Shown: piece after piece, positions 42,901 through 51,659 of the stretch
Position numbering within the stretch: the stretch's first letter is position 1
Layout: every line of letters begins with the position of its first letter
Assembly (NCBI GenBank): GCA_903939515.1
Contig: CAJAHH010000057.1
Coordinates: forward strand, 1 to 64,000
Direction of reading: 5' to 3'
Length of the DNA stretch: 64,000 nucleotides
From: an uncultured Verrucomicrobiota bacterium
GTDB taxonomy: Bacteria; Verrucomicrobiota; Verrucomicrobiia; Limisphaerales; UBA9464
The notes under the pieces: model-generated
The model's database searches: none
Seen by the model: only the letters and a program-made list of their open reading frames with translations
What the model was told of the DNA's origin: nothing
Translations under genes and position numbers: made by a program

Positions 42901-45201
42901 GTGGCGCGAACGATGTCCGTCCGCGCCCGTGCGATCCGCCCCGGCGCCCGTCCCTCCCCGGTGCAGACGCGCACCTTCGTGTTCATCGAGAGTGTCGTCG
43001 CCTCGCCGTCGATGAACCGCACGATCACCCAGAATGCCGCGCTGGCCGCACGACTCCGAACCGGCCTGCGAGCGATCCCCACCATCGCACTGTCGCTGCC
43101 CGGGCAGCCCGATTACCAAGAGAAGCCGGGGTCCTTCGAGATCCTCTGGCCCGACGGTCGGCCGTCGGTGCACGTCAACTGCGGTCTCTCGCGCTTCGGC
43201 AACGCCTGGACCTCGTTCGACAAGCGCAGCTTCCGGGTCAAATGCCGCAACCGATACGGCGACGACGCCATCCGAGCGCCACTGTTCGACGGTTTCGACC
43301 ACGGGACGACTCCGGTCCGCTCCTTCGACCAGCTCGACCTGCGATCCGGCTCTCACGACATGTCCGAGCGCGGCTTCTACATGGCCGGCCGCTTCGTCGA
43401 GGACAGCATGCTCGATATGGGCAGCCTCAATCCCCATGGCCGCTTCGTGCACATGTACGTCAACGGGGCCTACTGGGGGCAGTACGACTGCCGGGAACTG
43501 CTCTCGGAGCGCTTCCTCGCCGACTACCTGGGTGGATCTCGCAACGACTACGGGGCGGTCATGGGCAACGACAACGTGACCGACGACTTTGTCATCGGTG
43601 CCCCGGAGCCGCCCAACCTCGACCCCTGGGAACGGGCCCGCGCCGACCGGAACAGCTATCAGCGGGTCCGCACCCGGCTCGACGTGGCCCACCTCATCGA
43701 CTTCATGCTCCTCTGGACCTACGGCGACTGCGAGTCGGAGTTCCGGAGCTGCGGCCCGCTCGAGCCCGGCACCGGCTTCAAGTTCTGGATCGCCGACGCC
43801 GACGGCTTCTTGCGCACCAGCGCGCTCAACCTCAACCGCACCGACCGCGAGGGGCCCGGCGGATTCTTCGGGGCGCTGGTCCGCGAAGGGAATCCAGACT
43901 TCCGCACGCTCTTGGCCGATCGAATCTATCGCCACTTCTTCAACGACGGCGCGATGACCCCGGCGGCCCTGGAGAACCGACTCAATCTTCGCATTCGCGA
44001 GATCGCCGACAGCCTTGTGGCCGAGTCGGCCCGGTGGAACCAGCGCACACCGGCCTCCTGGGAAGGAGCTGCCGCCACGATCCGCACGCAGTTGTTCCCG
44101 CGGCGCACGGCCTCCCTGCTGGGCCAACTGCGCGCCCGGGGCCTGTACCCCAGCTTCGATCCGCCGAAATTCGATGTGCGGGGAGGCACCGTCGCGTCGG
44201 GGTTCCGCCCACAGCTCAGCGCCCCGTCGGGCACCATTTTCTACACGCTCGACGGCAGCGATCCGCGGCTGCCCGGCGGGGCCGTCTCAACGGCCGCCAA
44301 ACTCTGGGCTGCCGACGCGCTGACGGTGGAGTCGGACCTGACCGTCACCACTCGCGTCCGTTCCACGTCCGGCGCTTGGTCTGCAGTGGACGCCGCGACG
44401 TTCCGAATGCGCGCGCCGCGCCGACCAGGACCCGGTGACCTATTGCCCGTCGAGATCCACTACAACCCCTCGACCGGCGGCGAGTCCGAGTTCATCGAGT
44501 TGCGCAATACGACCGCCGACCCGCTCGACCTCTCTCGTTGCACCTTATCCGGCGGTATCAGCTTGGTGTTCCCGAACGCGACCGTGGTGGCCCCCGGCGG
44601 ATCCCTGGTCGCGGTGCGCGACCCGATCGGCTTCGCCTCCCGCTACCTGGCACCCGGCTCGGCAGGCGCCCGGGCGGGTGTCCGCACGGTGGGACCGTGG
44701 GTGGGGGCGCTGGACAACTCCGGCGAACGCATCGCCCTGCTCGGAGCCGACGGCTTGGAACTCTGGTCGGTGACCTACGGCACCCAGACCCCCTGGCCGG
44801 TGCGCGCCGATGGGGACGGTCGCTCGTTGGTACTGGCCGAGCCCTCCACCCCACCCACCACTCGGGATGCAATGAATGCCTACCTGGCCGACGGTCGACG
44901 ATGGTTCCCGAGCCTCGCCGACCACGGCACTCCGGGTTGGACGGACCCGTTCCGGGCCTCGGTGACGGTGACCCCGGACGGACCCGAGCTCCAGTGGCCC
45001 GCCATCTTGGGCGAGAGCTACCGCATCGAGTCCACGGAGCGCCTGGCCGACCCCATCTGGACGGTGCTCGAACAGGGACCGGCACTCCGCGACGAGATCC
45101 GTCGCCGCCCCTTGCTGCTGACCCCATCACCCGGCTTGCCCGCCGGAGCCGACCCGTTGGCCGATCCAGCGCGCTTTTATCGGGTGCTTTGGATTCGGTG
45201 A
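39934..45201 (+). CDS. Giant secreted CotH-kinase and lamin-tail-domain protein
   Basis: 1755 residues starting at TTG 39934, the only start-type codon after the upstream stop. It leads into a signal peptide (RLIRLLRIGVALIVGFGLA). Order: Ig-like domain (about 40-110); beta-rich regions including discoidin-like segments (about 400-720); lamin-tail domain 1 (about 793-910, DWIELRNPGNQPVDLAGWSL); CHB_HEX_C segment (about 960-1000); CotH kinase domain (about 1060-1330, GLSRFGNAWTSFDKRSFRVK, LDLRSGSHDM, WGQYDCRELL, WIADADGF); a second CHB_HEX_C (about 1425-1480); and lamin-tail domain 2 (about 1500-1620). CotH kinases phosphorylate secreted proteins, as in Bacillus spore coats. Proteins of this architecture are common in Verrucomicrobia; their targets are unknown. 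Confidence 0.9.
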   Translation: MDRTNLAPGRLIRLLRIGVALIVGFGLASRSIALEIVRPPASQTIFLGDPVSFRVEAQGEPPLQYRWLRNGKPIDGVSGPDWTFVTSAADHDATITVEVIGRALQLTSPAARLTIDPGLPGAYRTNRLVEVVHPWQYRVDGVLPHPQWPAWSDASTGWTNGGGVLYVEDSELPGPKTTLLPATAGKLPTTAFFRTTVVNPITNAHSIELVASVLVDDGALVFLNGSEVQRLGLDEGTVLPTTQASRGVGNAAWEGPFPWAATGLKPGTNTLSVEVHQSGSTSSDLVWGLILDAVWQERVRDTLAPRVVSVTPPLGSAVGAAPRLEVLFTEPVQGVTASALRLNGVPATVVTELSANRYAFDFASAPAGTVALAWSTEPGITDRSAGANRLDTRSFSNPVEPAIAATRLAFASVGQSSDASADTAAALAIDNRETSSSRTADLPGSHWWGHLSRIHRLQRVEGVQPAAPDDALGRGYVLRLLRMDDQVVFEQDLPDVGPGGTWTIDLPAGIMARTVWIGLPGDRTNGRGTRQVSLAEVRVSGVSDIPFGPPPPVAGTLLDRLVVSNNLASFKRSTMLRLTDGLAPAARANDDKASTETKTTERTVDGYWEVDLGGTFALHGIRTIAASGIGGRLTNATVRLFDEQHDSVFSRRISGRPDTFDTDFGGPVFARYVRVGLEDKRRTDPGGGIEWYIGFREVAVFGQPTNEVGILKFDANPAATGSAEATLSWEVEDVIRLELHPGVGSVGSLTSADGKGLVRLMPARSTEYLLVASNTAGVFVRAASVEVPGSSLPVRLDELVAANRFSLATASGDATDWIELRNPGNQPVDLAGWSLSDDPTKPRKWTFPRWLLEPHQSRVVFASGSDRGLDASGDLHVGFRLSRAGGALLLVPPAASGETLQRVDYPALSDDLAYGRDLAGNWRMLDPTPGRPNVAAAHQGWVRQPDWSHERGFHESPFRLLLTAPDPGSTILYSTNGTEPSLVYSNGLDVARTMSVRARAIRPGARPSPVQTRTFVFIESVVASPSMNRTITQNAALAARLRTGLRAIPTIALSLPGQPDYQEKPGSFEILWPDGRPSVHVNCGLSRFGNAWTSFDKRSFRVKCRNRYGDDAIRAPLFDGFDHGTTPVRSFDQLDLRSGSHDMSERGFYMAGRFVEDSMLDMGSLNPHGRFVHMYVNGAYWGQYDCRELLSERFLADYLGGSRNDYGAVMGNDNVTDDFVIGAPEPPNLDPWERARADRNSYQRVRTRLDVAHLIDFMLLWTYGDCESEFRSCGPLEPGTGFKFWIADADGFLRTSALNLNRTDREGPGGFFGALVREGNPDFRTLLADRIYRHFFNDGAMTPAALENRLNLRIREIADSLVAESARWNQRTPASWEGAAATIRTQLFPRRTASLLGQLRARGLYPSFDPPKFDVRGGTVASGFRPQLSAPSGTIFYTLDGSDPRLPGGAVSTAAKLWAADALTVESDLTVTTRVRSTSGAWSAVDAATFRMRAPRRPGPGDLLPVEIHYNPSTGGESEFIELRNTTADPLDLSRCTLSGGISLVFPNATVVAPGGSLVAVRDPIGFASRYLAPGSAGARAGVRTVGPWVGALDNSGERIALLGADGLELWSVTYGTQTPWPVRADGDGRSLVLAEPSTPPTTRDAMNAYLADGRRWFPSLADHGTPGWTDPFRASVTVTPDGPELQWPAILGESYRIESTERLADPIWTVLEQGPALRDEIRRRPLLLTPSPGLPAGADPLADPARFYRVLWIR

Positions 45202-45297
45202 CCCGGCGAAAAATTGTCCCAAAATAGCAACGGCTCACTCAGGCCGCTGCGGATCTGGAGGATGGGGCCGGCACCGAAATACGGCCCTACGAGCTGC

Positions 45298-46650
45298 CTA
45301 AACCGAATCCGGTATCCGATAGCCTTTGCGGTAGGCGGGCTTCAGCAACCTATTGGCCGAAGAGTTGTTGGTGAAGCGTTCGTGCACCGGATCGAAGTAC
45401 AACTGCTTCTGTCCGACCCGGTAGGAGATGTTCGCCATGTGGACCAAACAGGCGCTCGGATGAACCTTGGCGATTTCAGCATTGGGAGCCTGCCGGGAGC
45501 GGATGCAGTCGATGAAGTTGGGCTGATGCCACTTGTCTGGAAAGTACCCCTTGTCTTGGTCAATCACTCGCCCGCCCTCGACGACGACTTGCCAACCACA
45601 CCCATGCCGACCGAGGTACATCATCGCCTTGGTGCCGTAGATCTCGACCCGTGTGGCCGAGGTTGCCCAGTGAGGCCACTGGTCACCGTAGCGCACCTCG
45701 CTCGAGAACTTGCGCAAGTAGGGAGTGGCATTGCCGCTTTCGCAGGTCATTGAAAAGTCCCCGTAATCGTAGGTGATGCATTGGAACTCGGGCACCTCGC
45801 GCTTCGACTGGAAGGCATAATTGCCACCCGTGCAAAGAACGGAACGAGGGTGACCCGGATCGCCCAGCACCATTCGGGTGAGGTCGATTTGATGACTGGC
45901 GTCGTCCGCTAGCGTTCCGCCTTTGTAGTCCCACCAAGGATGCCAGTTCATGTGACGCCCCGCGTTGTAAGGCACCTTGGGCGCCGGCCCGAGCCAGGCA
46001 TCCCAATCGAGACCTGCGGGCGCCGGTCCATCGGGCACCGGTTCCCATCGTGAGCCATCGAGCATGTTGTACACCTTGACGTGAACAATGCGGCCCAACT
46101 TGCCGCTGGCGATGTAGTCGCGTGCCGAGGCCGCATACGGGCCGCTCCGGTTCTGGAACCCCACCTGCACGATGCGGCCATACTTGCGTGCCGCCTCGAT
46201 CATCTTACGCCCCTCCCAAATCGCATTGCAGGGGTTCTTCTCCACATACACGTCCTTGCCCGCCTGACAGGCCATGACGGTGGCCAGGGCATGCCAGTGT
46301 TCGGGCGTTGCAATGACCACGGCATCCACCTCGCGGTCCTCGAGGGCCACCCGCATGTCGGAGATTCGCTGGGGCGCCCGCTTTTGAACACCGGTCAGGT
46401 CCTTCATAATCCCGTCGCCACGATCCTTCCAAATATCGCAGACATACTTGAACTCCACCCCGGGCAAACGGGACATCCCGGCTGAATGATTGGAACCGCG
46501 GCCACCGGCTCCAATGAGCGCAAGCACCACCCGTTGAGAGGGGGCCGAGGCAGCCGTGGCACGATCATTGGAAGCACGGGTCGAAACCGCGGCGACGCTA
46601 ACCGCCGAGCCAGCCAGAAAATGGCGCCGAGAAAGTAAGGGAGAGCTCAT
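45298..46650 (-). CDS. Gfo/Idh/MocA-family oxidoreductase, Tat-exported
   Basis: 450 residues from ATG 46650, where the product begins with a twin-arginine leader (LSRRHFLAGSAVSVAAVS); a longer frame from 46710 adds an unlikely extension. The Rossmann fold shows LIGAGGRGSNHS and VVIATPEHWHA, then the family Lys in VEKNPCNAIWEGRKM. The C-terminal substrate domain contains GGTLADDASHQIDLTRMV. It is likely an NAD(P)-dependent sugar oxidoreductase or glycosidase-like enzyme acting outside the cytoplasm with a bound cofactor. It is convergent with the CotH gene and divergent from the second PSD1 gene. The substrate is unknown. Confidence 0.9.
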   Translation of the reverse strand: MSSPLLSRRHFLAGSAVSVAAVSTRASNDRATAASAPSQRVVLALIGAGGRGSNHSAGMSRLPGVEFKYVCDIWKDRGDGIMKDLTGVQKRAPQRISDMRVALEDREVDAVVIATPEHWHALATVMACQAGKDVYVEKNPCNAIWEGRKMIEAARKYGRIVQVGFQNRSGPYAASARDYIASGKLGRIVHVKVYNMLDGSRWEPVPDGPAPAGLDWDAWLGPAPKVPYNAGRHMNWHPWWDYKGGTLADDASHQIDLTRMVLGDPGHPRSVLCTGGNYAFQSKREVPEFQCITYDYGDFSMTCESGNATPYLRKFSSEVRYGDQWPHWATSATRVEIYGTKAMMYLGRHGCGWQVVVEGGRVIDQDKGYFPDKWHQPNFIDCIRSRQAPNAEIAKVHPSACLVHMANISYRVGQKQLYFDPVHERFTNNSSANRLLKPAYRKGYRIPDSV

Positions 46651-46802
46651 GGGAGATTTAAAAAGATGACAAACCCAACGACGCAAATCCATCCCCCTTT
46701 CGATCCACATTCTTAATAGATCCGATTCTTCCTCCGCCGATTTGCGCGACTACCCGGTTTTGTGGCTGACGCGGATTCACTGGCTCAGGTAGAAAGTGGT
46801 CC

Positions 46803-49800
46803 ATGCCCCACCCCTTGAGATCCCGTTTGGGACCCAACCTGCTCCTCAAGGGGCCGTGGCGGGCGTTGTTCATTCTGTGGTTGCTGGTGAGGCAAATCCC
46901 CCTTCTCACGGCCCAATCGGGGGATGCCTCGATCGAGTTTTTTGAATCACGAATCCGCCCTTTCCTCATCACCGATTGTCAGGAATGCCACGGTCCTAAG
47001 CACCAGCGGGGCGGACTGAGGGTCGATTCTCGCGAGGCCCTGCTCCGTGGTGGCGACTCCGGCCCGGCCGTGATTCCAAACAAGGCCCAGGAAAGCCGCC
47101 TGCTCCGGGCCATTCAGCACTTAGAGCCCGACCTGCAAATGCCTAAGGAACGCCCGCGCTTGCCGGAGACGGTGATCCGCGATGTCGCACGCTGGATCGA
47201 TGCCGGAGCGGTTTTCCCGGTGGCTTCCGGCTCTTCGGCGAACTCAACCAATAACTCTTCGGCATGGCCTCGTGTTTTTGAAGCCCGCCGGCAGTGGTGG
47301 AGTTTTCAAGCCCCCGTCCACCCCGCCATTCCGCCGGTCAACCACCCCAACTGGTCAGTCCACCCTGTGGATCGATTCATCTTGGCTCGCCTAGAGGCTG
47401 AGGGATTGCAACCGGCTGCTCCAGCCGAACCTCAAGTCTGGTTGCGGCGGGTGCATTGGACCCTCACCGGACTCCCCCCGGAACCGGCGAATGTCGTCGC
47501 CTTTCTTGCCAATCCCTCTCTCGAAGCCCGAGCCCGGGTGGTGGATGCCTTGCTGGCCTCCCCGCGGTTCGGCGAGCGGTGGGCACGCCACTGGATGGAT
47601 CTAGTGCGCTTCGCCGACTCCTATGGTCACGAGCAGGACTACACCATCCCGTATGCCTGGCGCTACCGCGACTACCTCATCCGCGCCTTCAATGCCGACG
47701 TGCCCTACGACGTGTTCGTCCAAGAACACATGGCCGGCGACCTCCTCCCGAACCCGCGACGCCATCCCGGAATGGGTTTCAATGAATCAGTGCTCGCGAC
47801 CGGGTTCTGGTACTTGCACCAGGCGACTCACGCTCCGGTCGATCCACTGCAAGATGAGGCAGATCGCATCGACAATCAGGTCGATGTCTTTTCCAAGACC
47901 TTCTTGGGTCTCACGGTAGCCTGCGCGCGCTGCCACGATCACAAGTTCGATGCCATCTCCACCCAGGATTACTACAGCCTCAGTGGATTCCTCCGCGCCT
48001 CAAGACAGGACATCGCTAGCCTCGATCCGGATGGAACGCTGGAACCCCGCCTCAATTCCAGAATCCAAGACGACCCATCCATCTCCAAAAAACTTCGCAC
48101 CATCCTGCGAGGGGCCTTGAAAGACGCCACTCCTCGCGTGGCCCCCTACCTGATTCAGGCGCAGGAACTCCTCCGCTCGAACATCGCGTCGAATGCATGG
48201 CCCGGGGAGGTGCTGGCCTCCGCACGACGCCACGGACTCGATGCAGGCATCTTAGATCGCTGGGTCGCAGAAGTCCGGACCGCAACCCCGGCGGCCTCGA
48301 ACCATCCGCTGCGGCCTTGGCTGGATGCGGCAGACAAACCGGCCTCTACGGTCGCACGCTCCAACGGATCCGAGTCTATCCCGGCCACCACCAACCCTCC
48401 CCCGTGGACCCTCCGCCCCGATCCCGCCACCTGGAAGGCCAGTGGACAGGCGTTCCGGACAGCGGAACCCCCCGTCGACACTTGGCGGGTCGGTTCGCTG
48501 GGAATGGAATTCTTGCCCGGAAATATTGCCCACAGCGGCCGATGGGCCCCGAATCTTCAAGGAACCCTCCGCTCTCCGACCTTCACTCTAACCCACAATC
48601 ATCTCCACCTGCGGGTGGCCGGACGCAGCTCAAAGATCCGGCTCATCATCGCCCGCTATGGGCTCCGCGAGTTCAACCCCCTGCTCTTCGAATCCACCCA
48701 AATTGACGTGGATGCTGGCGCGGACTTCGTGTGGCGGTCTCTGTCTTCAGGGCTTCATCGCCATCGAGGACGTCTGGCCTACTTGGAGTTCCTGGACGAT
48801 GGGGACGGATTCGTCGCGCTCGATCAGGTGATTTCCTCCGACGATCCGAAACCTCCACAGCCTCCCGAAACACTCGGGAATCCCGAGGTCAAAACCTCCT
48901 CGTCCGCCAAGGCCCAGGCACTCGAAAAAACCATTCATGCAGGCCTCGATTCGTGGGCTCAAGGAACACCGAATTTCCCCGATCTTCACCTCGCATCGAC
49001 CCTCTGGCACCGCGGCTTGTTGGATTGGGGAAGCTCCGGAAACGCGCTTTCTGCCCTCGTTGCTCCCGTCCGAGCCGCAGCCCAGCAACTGCCCCACCCG
49101 ATGCGTTCTCTGGCCATGACCGATGGTTCTGCCGAACCCACCCGCGTCTTCCTTCGGGGCGAGCCCAAGAATCCCGGCGCCCTCGTTCAGCGTCGCTTCC
49201 TGGAAGCCATTTCTGGTCCCGAACCGATGGCGATTCCACAGGGCAGCGGGCGCTTGGAATGGGCGAAGGCGCTCACCTCGCCCTCCAACCCCTTTCTGCA
49301 TCGGGTGATCGTGAACCGTGTTTGGGCGCATTTATTCGGGCGCGGTCTGGTCGAGACCGTGGACAACTTCGGAGCGCTCGGTTCCCGCCCATCGCATCCG
49401 GAACTGCTCGACCGTCTGGCCCTCGATTTCGGCAGCGAGGGCGGTTCGCTCAAGCGGTTGATTCGCACGCTGTGCCTGACCGAAACCTTCGCCCAATCGA
49501 GCGAACCGCGGGATCCGGTGGCGGAGAGCCGGGATCCCTCCAACCGACTACTGCACCGACAAAACCTGCGTCGTCTGGAAGCAGAGGCTTTGCGCGACGC
49601 GCTCCTGGCCACCGCAGGCACCTTGAATGACCTCCAATTCGGCCCACCGGTCCTCACTCACATCACCCCCTTCATGGGAGACCGCATGTGGGTCCGCAAT
49701 GCCAATGGCCCTCTAGACGGAGAACGACGGCGCTCGGTCTATCAGGAGACGCGCCGCAACTTCCTCTCGCCCCTGATGGTGACCTTCGACGTGCCCATCC

Positions 49801-50135
49801 CCGACACAACCGTGGGTCGGCGAAACCAGTCCAATGTGCCCGCACAGGCGTTGACCTTAATGAATGACCCCTTCGTCCGAAACCAGTCCTCGGCTTGGGC
49901 TAGACGTTTGGTGGCGGAAGGCGGAACTGCCACGACCGACCGCATCCTCAGCCTGTACTTACAGGCCTTCGGACGAACTCCCACACCGGCAGAAATTCAG
50001 ACGCTGCAAGACCTGCTGGCCATGGGAACCCGGGAGCTAGATTCGTCGCCCGCAAAGCCAGATCGGGAGATCCGCCTCTGGACCGAAGTTTGCCACGCCC
50101 TGTTCATGACCCAGGAGTTCACCCATGTCCCCTGA
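46803..50135 (+). CDS. PSCyt1/PSCyt2/PSD1 protein, second copy
   Basis: 1110 residues with a signal peptide (hydrophobic ALFILWLLV). PSCyt1 contains CQECHGPKHQRGGLRVDSRE. The DUF1549 domain has HWMDLVRFADSYGHEQDY, NQVDVFSKTFLGLTVACARC and a following HDHKFD. A beta-rich insert (about 530-680) takes the place occupied by LamG in the other copy but lacks LamG motifs. DUF1553 contains VIVNRVWAHLFGRGLVETVD and the conserved SNVPAQALTLMND. The gene overlaps the DUF1501 partner by 11 nt, indicating translational coupling. The two PSD1-type units in this window are divergent in sequence, so they are old paralogues rather than a recent duplication. Confidence 0.92.
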   Translation: MPHPLRSRLGPNLLLKGPWRALFILWLLVRQIPLLTAQSGDASIEFFESRIRPFLITDCQECHGPKHQRGGLRVDSREALLRGGDSGPAVIPNKAQESRLLRAIQHLEPDLQMPKERPRLPETVIRDVARWIDAGAVFPVASGSSANSTNNSSAWPRVFEARRQWWSFQAPVHPAIPPVNHPNWSVHPVDRFILARLEAEGLQPAAPAEPQVWLRRVHWTLTGLPPEPANVVAFLANPSLEARARVVDALLASPRFGERWARHWMDLVRFADSYGHEQDYTIPYAWRYRDYLIRAFNADVPYDVFVQEHMAGDLLPNPRRHPGMGFNESVLATGFWYLHQATHAPVDPLQDEADRIDNQVDVFSKTFLGLTVACARCHDHKFDAISTQDYYSLSGFLRASRQDIASLDPDGTLEPRLNSRIQDDPSISKKLRTILRGALKDATPRVAPYLIQAQELLRSNIASNAWPGEVLASARRHGLDAGILDRWVAEVRTATPAASNHPLRPWLDAADKPASTVARSNGSESIPATTNPPPWTLRPDPATWKASGQAFRTAEPPVDTWRVGSLGMEFLPGNIAHSGRWAPNLQGTLRSPTFTLTHNHLHLRVAGRSSKIRLIIARYGLREFNPLLFESTQIDVDAGADFVWRSLSSGLHRHRGRLAYLEFLDDGDGFVALDQVISSDDPKPPQPPETLGNPEVKTSSSAKAQALEKTIHAGLDSWAQGTPNFPDLHLASTLWHRGLLDWGSSGNALSALVAPVRAAAQQLPHPMRSLAMTDGSAEPTRVFLRGEPKNPGALVQRRFLEAISGPEPMAIPQGSGRLEWAKALTSPSNPFLHRVIVNRVWAHLFGRGLVETVDNFGALGSRPSHPELLDRLALDFGSEGGSLKRLIRTLCLTETFAQSSEPRDPVAESRDPSNRLLHRQNLRRLEAEALRDALLATAGTLNDLQFGPPVLTHITPFMGDRMWVRNANGPLDGERRRSVYQETRRNFLSPLMVTFDVPIPDTTVGRRNQSNVPAQALTLMNDPFVRNQSSAWARRLVAEGGTATTDRILSLYLQAFGRTPTPAEIQTLQDLLAMGTRELDSSPAKPDREIRLWTEVCHALFMTQEFTHVP

Positions 50136-51573
50136 CTTCCGTTCCCATCGACCGTCTGCCATCCCCACCTTGAGCCGACGACGACTGCTCATGGACAGCG
50201 CCTTGGGTTTTGGCGCACTGGCCATGAATGCGCTGCTGGGTGGAACCGCCCACGCGGCTGCTTCGGCCAACCCGGGGACCTCGGGCCAACGCGGCAAGCC
50301 CCACCACCGGCCCAAGGCTAGGAATGTCATCTTCCTCTACATGGATGGAGGCGTCTCGCAGGTGGATACCTTTGACCCGAAACCGCGCCTCACCCGCGAA
50401 GACGGAAAGCCCTTCGGTCTGCGCATGGAACCCACCCAGTTCGAGGACAACGGAGCAACGTTGGGCAGTCCCTGGGCGTTCCGTCCCCGAGGCCAAAGCG
50501 GCCTACCGGTCAGCGAACTCTTTCCCCAGGTGGGTTCCCGCGCCGACGACTTGTGCGTGATCCGCTCCATGGTGTCGCGGTTCTCTGAACACAATGCCGC
50601 CAACTACTTCCTGCACTCGGGCAGCGGGATGGCCGGACGGCCGAGCATGGGGGCCTGGACCACTTACGGCCTCGGAACCGAAAACCGAGACCTCCCCGGG
50701 TACGTGGTCCTCGACGGGGGGCTCATTCCCTCGGGCGGCGTGGACTGTTTCGGACCCGGCTTCCTTCCGGCCAGCCATCAGGCATCGCTCTTGCGCAACG
50801 ACCTACCCGCCCTGGCCAACATCCAACCCTTGGAGACAGCGCCCGGCCTTCAACGCGACAAACTCACCTCAGTGCGCGCGCTCGATGCAGCCGCGCTCAC
50901 GCGACTGGGCTCCCACGACGCCCTCGAAGCGGCCATCGCCAACGCCGAACTGGCTTATCGGATGCAAATGTCGGTGCCCGAGGCGACCTCGATTACGGGT
51001 GAATCGGAAGCCACCCGACGCCTCTATGGCTTAGACTCCACCTCCGAACACACCCGCTCTTATGGCAGGCAATGCCTGGTGGCCCGGCGACTCATTGAGC
51101 GCGGCGTCCGCTTTGTTGAACTCACATGCACCCGGGCCCACGGCAACTCCCGTTGGGATGCCCATGGAGATTTGCGCAACAACCACTCGATTAACGCCCG
51201 TGCCATCGACCAGCCCATCGCCGGTTTACTGACCGACCTGAAGGCGCGCGGCCTGCTGGATGAAACCGTGGTCCTCTGGTCCGGCGAGTTCGGTCGCACC
51301 CCCTTCGCTCAAGGTCGGGATGGCCGAGACCACAATCCCCACGGATTCAGTCTTTGGATGGCCGGTGGCGGCGTTCGGGGAGGCATGGCCTATGGATCGA
51401 CCGACGAGTACGGCTACAAGGCGGCCGAGAACCCCGTCGAAATCCACGACTTGCATGCCACCCTGCTGCACCTGCTGGGAATCGATCACGAGCGATTGAC
51501 CCACCGCTTCGGCGGCCGCGACTACCGCCTCACCGATGTCCACGGCCGCGTGATTCAGGAAGTGCTGGCGTGA
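50125..51573 (+). CDS. DUF1501 (sulfatase-like) Tat-exported protein, second copy
   Basis: 482 residues. The leader carries LSRRRLLMDSALGFGALAMN, a Tat-like signal. The DUF1501 core shows FLYMDGGVSQVDTFDPKP, GRPSMGAWTTYGLGTENRDL, VVLWSGEFGRTPFAQGRDGR and DHNPHGFSLWMAGGGVRGG. It partners the preceding PSD1-type protein, whose stop codon it overlaps. As for the first copy, an extracytoplasmic role in degrading or modifying complex glycans is suggested by association studies, but the reaction is not established. Confidence 0.92.
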   Translation: MSPDFRSHRPSAIPTLSRRRLLMDSALGFGALAMNALLGGTAHAAASANPGTSGQRGKPHHRPKARNVIFLYMDGGVSQVDTFDPKPRLTREDGKPFGLRMEPTQFEDNGATLGSPWAFRPRGQSGLPVSELFPQVGSRADDLCVIRSMVSRFSEHNAANYFLHSGSGMAGRPSMGAWTTYGLGTENRDLPGYVVLDGGLIPSGGVDCFGPGFLPASHQASLLRNDLPALANIQPLETAPGLQRDKLTSVRALDAAALTRLGSHDALEAAIANAELAYRMQMSVPEATSITGESEATRRLYGLDSTSEHTRSYGRQCLVARRLIERGVRFVELTCTRAHGNSRWDAHGDLRNNHSINARAIDQPIAGLLTDLKARGLLDETVVLWSGEFGRTPFAQGRDGRDHNPHGFSLWMAGGGVRGGMAYGSTDEYGYKAAENPVEIHDLHATLLHLLGIDHERLTHRFGGRDYRLTDVHGRVIQEVLA

Positions 51574-51659
51574 TGCTGATCCAGCACGGGCTAGCTTGCC
51601 GACACGACCCACAATTCCATCGGGCGACGTTGAACCGCGCGTCCGACAACGCAACACCT

